Translations under genes and position numbers: made by a program
Part shown: piece after piece, positions 62,334 through 64,000 of the stretch
How positions within the stretch are numbered: position 1 is the first letter of the stretch
Layout: each line of letters starts with the position of its first letter
Notes under the pieces: generated by a model
The model's database searches: none
Told to the model about the DNA's origin: nothing
The model's input: the letters and a program-made list of their open reading frames with translations, nothing else
Source of the DNA: UBA1309 sp047605645
Lineage (GTDB): Bacteria; Bacteroidota; Bacteroidia; Bacteroidales; Dysgonomonadaceae
Reading direction: 5' to 3'
Length of the DNA: 64,000 bases
Assembly: GCA_047605645.1 (NCBI GenBank)
Contig: JASGFJ010000002.1
Coordinates: 62,001-126,000 of the forward strand

Positions 62334-62768
62334 CTATTCCTTTTGTTTAAGCTGATCTAAGGGAATATAGATGATTCTTTCCCAGGTTTCTTCTCCTCCG
62401 TTGCCATTGGGAGTACTGAATTTGGCCTCCATTGTATGGGGATCTGTCATTTTGTATATAATTTCACTTCTTCCGGCATTGTTGGTGAATACCGAATGTT
62501 CGATGTATTCATTTATCAAAAAATTTCCGTCCTCGCTGAATGTGCCATACTGACTTATAATTCCTTTCGAGTTAGGGATCAAAATGTACGAATAGAACGT
62601 CTTGTCCGGATTATAAAGTTTCAGATATGTGTAATTCTGGTTTAATGGGTAGCTTGCTTTTCTTAATTGCCACATTCCGGTGAGGTCTGTTTTTTGCTGG
62701 GCGAAGCATGTTAGTTGAAAGAGAAAACAGAATGTAATAGCAAGTGTACATGTTTTTAATAGTTTCAT
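62334..62768 (-). CDS. DUF4488-like secreted protein
   Basis: This 144-residue protein has a signal peptide (ITFCFLFQLTCFAQ) ending near residue 24. The mature part is beta-strand-rich and starts TDLTGMWQLRKASYPLNQ, matching the short lipocalin-like DUF4488 proteins of Bacteroidetes (inference from pattern, no search done). It probably resides in the periplasm; ligand unknown. A -7 element about 185 bp upstream (62953-62960) would give a long leader of about 178 nt. Confidence 0.65.
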   Translation of the reverse strand: MKLLKTCTLAITFCFLFQLTCFAQQKTDLTGMWQLRKASYPLNQNYTYLKLYNPDKTFYSYILIPNSKGIISQYGTFSEDGNFLINEYIEHSVFTNNAGRSEIIYKMTDPHTMEAKFSTPNGNGGEETWERIIYIPLDQLKQKE

Positions 62769-62952
62769 GATTGTTGTATATTAAATGGTTAAAAAATGGC
62801 ATTCCGGTGTTCGAATGTAATGGCGATAGTTACATTGTATCTTGTCTTGTTAGAAAATGTTGCAGGCTTCTTTAAGCCGGTTTGTTTTTTCGTCTGTCTA
62901 AAATCATGTTCGTGAGTTGTTAGTTGTTAAGCATGAGTTAATTAGGTATATG

Positions 62953-62960
62953 CAAATATA
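62953..62960 (-). promoter_or_regulatory. -7 promoter element of the DUF4488-like gene
   Basis: TATATTTG on the minus strand; it fits TAnnTTTG but lies 185 bp from the start, so it is less certain than the others. Confidence 0.4.
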
Positions 62961-63205
62961 GTGCATTTTTCTGAACTTATACTTTTATTTAGAGATAATT
63001 CATTGGGTATCTGTTTTTTTTTAGAATATCTGATCTGCGGATTTATCCGATTCTCTGAAAACTTATTTGATATTTTGTGCTGCTTCTCATTCTGGAAGCT
63101 GTTTTTTGTTTTCCCGAAAAGATTCTTCTTCTGTCATGGAAATCAAACCCAAAATGCGTTGTTTTTTACACTTGCAGTCTTGTTTTAAAAACAATAAATT
63201 ATAAC

Positions 63206-63213
63206 TACCTTTG
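63206..63213 (+). promoter_or_regulatory. -7 promoter element of leuS
   Basis: TACCTTTG matches TAnnTTTG, with TTGT about 22 bp upstream (63180-63183). The leader would be about 25 nt. Confidence 0.6.
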
Positions 63214-63237
63214 CGCGTAAAATGGAAACGTGTAATT

Positions 63238-64000
63238 ATGGAATACAACTTTAAAGAGATCGAAAAACGCTGGCGGCAGTATTGGGTTGACAATAAGACT
63301 TATAAAGTCTCGGAAGATGTCGTTAAACCAAAATTTTATGTTCTGGATATGTTCCCTTATCCATCCGGAGCCGGGCTTCATGTAGGCCATCCGCTCGGAT
63401 ACATCGCTTCCGATATTTACAGCCGATACAAGCGTTTGAATGGTTTCAATGTTTTGCATCCCATGGGCTATGATGCCTACGGGCTTCCAGCCGAGCAATA
63501 TGCTATTCAGACAGGACAGCATCCGGCTATCACTACTGAAGAAAATATCAATCGCTACCGCGAACAATTAGATAAAATCGGTTTCTCTTATGATTGGAGC
63601 CGCGAAGTGCGTACCTCTGATTCAAATTATTATCATTGGACACAGTGGGCTTTTATACAGATGTTTAATAGCTATTATAGCCATGCAGACAAAAAAGCAA
63701 AGCCTATTGCCGAATTAATTTCAGCTTTCGAAAAACACGGAACTGCCGAACTGCATGTTGCTTGTACTGAAGACCTGGAGTTTACGGCAGAGGAATGGCG
63801 CAATAAATCGGATAAAGAGAAACAGGAAGTGCTTCTTAACTATCGCATTGCTTATCTCGCCAATACGAGCGTGAACTGGTGTCCGCAGTTAGGTACGGTA
63901 TTAGCAAATGACGAGGTGGTGAACGGGCTTTCCGTACGTGGTGGATACCCGGTTGAGCAGCGTGTGATGCGTCAATGGAGCCTACGTGTGTCTGCTTATG
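63238..64000 (+). CDS. leuS: Leucyl-tRNA synthetase (3' partial)
   Basis: This is the first ~254 residues of the class I synthetase that charges tRNA-Leu. The N-terminus YNFKEIEKRWRQYW is followed by the HIGH-type motif FPYPSGAGLHVGHPLGYI and HPMGYDAYGLPAEQYA. TSVNWCPQLGTVLANDEVV then leads into the zinc-binding/editing (CP1) region before the window ends. The KMSKS motif and C-terminal part lie beyond the window. There is no sign of a frameshift within the visible part. Confidence 0.95.
   Translation, partial: MEYNFKEIEKRWRQYWVDNKTYKVSEDVVKPKFYVLDMFPYPSGAGLHVGHPLGYIASDIYSRYKRLNGFNVLHPMGYDAYGLPAEQYAIQTGQHPAITTEENINRYREQLDKIGFSYDWSREVRTSDSNYYHWTQWAFIQMFNSYYSHADKKAKPIAELISAFEKHGTAELHVACTEDLEFTAEEWRNKSDKEKQEVLLNYRIAYLANTSVNWCPQLGTVLANDEVVNGLSVRGGYPVEQRVMRQWSLRVSAY

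Larger units (their letters stand above)
62769..63237. other. Divergent intergenic region with two promoter elements
   Basis: This 469-bp region lies between divergent genes. It holds a minus-strand -7 element (62953-62960) for the DUF4488-like gene and a plus-strand one (63206-63213) for leuS. I see no ORF in the remainder and no riboswitch- or T-box-like leader. Confidence 0.55.

Noticed and set aside
1..64000. Search by eye for CRISPR arrays, IS elements, prophage and tRNA/rRNA genes
   Set aside because: I saw no regularly spaced direct repeats, transposase or integrase motifs, phage structural genes or tRNA cloverleafs. A dedicated scan (tRNAscan, Rfam, ISfinder) would still be useful.

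Overview
The window is chromosomal DNA of an anaerobic member of the Bacteroidales. The evidence is a SusC/SusD pair, Bacteroidetes-type promoters (a TAnnTTTG -7 element upstream of about fifteen genes), families largely confined to the phylum (DUF4290, DUF5687, DUF4922, DUF4488) and a flavodiiron protein. A 14-subunit complex I that includes NuoEFG is unlike typical gut Bacteroides and leans towards Dysgonomonas-, Paludibacter- or Proteiniphilum-like lineages; this placement is inference. Both ends are cut inside genes: SusC lacks its N-terminus and LeuS lacks its C-terminus. I see no insertion sequence, prophage, CRISPR array, rRNA or tRNA.

Layout. 1-4.5 kb: SusC/SusD glycan-uptake pair. 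4.8-10.3 kb: a four-gene cluster (tandem-fold glycosyltransferase, HIT-like DUF4922 protein, AmpG-type transporter with a large extra periplasmic segment, NamZ-type exo-muramidase) that looks like peptidoglycan salvage. 10.4-14.7 kb (minus): a coiled-coil lipoprotein with a two-TM partner, mannose-1-phosphate guanylyltransferase, and NUDIX/rimM/DUF4290. 15-18.5 kb: Ctp protease, TSUP transporter, PanE. 18.8-32.1 kb: nuoA-N in canonical order, with a short NuoG. 32.2-33.1 kb: a gene-free stretch with inverted repeats. 33.1-36.1 kb: two outer-membrane proteins, one with helix-hairpin-helix repeats. 36.1-45.2 kb (minus): asnS, a pseudouridine synthase with a disordered RGG/Asn tail, purB, tcdA, flavodiiron protein, lgt, GHL10 hydrolase. 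45.4-49.7 kb: a GntR(YtrA)-controlled set of ABC transporter genes. 50.1-54.0 kb: dapB, lepB, a catalytically dead lepB paralogue, WbqC. 54.1-58.0 kb (minus): SIS isomerase, purE, gcvH, a PAP2-like membrane protein, rpoN. 58.1-64 kb: LTA-synthase-like sulfatase, nhaA with a response regulator, a DUF4488-like protein and leuS.

The observations I rate highest are: (1) a dispersed leader element, a hairpin followed by a near-invariant AT-rich tract ending exactly at a start codon, found upstream of three unrelated ORFs (4775, 34032, 49889); (2) an unannotated 25-codon hydrophobic peptide behind one of these leaders; (3) a signal peptidase I paralogue that has lost both catalytic residues beside an intact one; and (4) the GT/DUF4922/AmpG/NamZ cluster, whose AmpG carries about 200 extra periplasmic residues.
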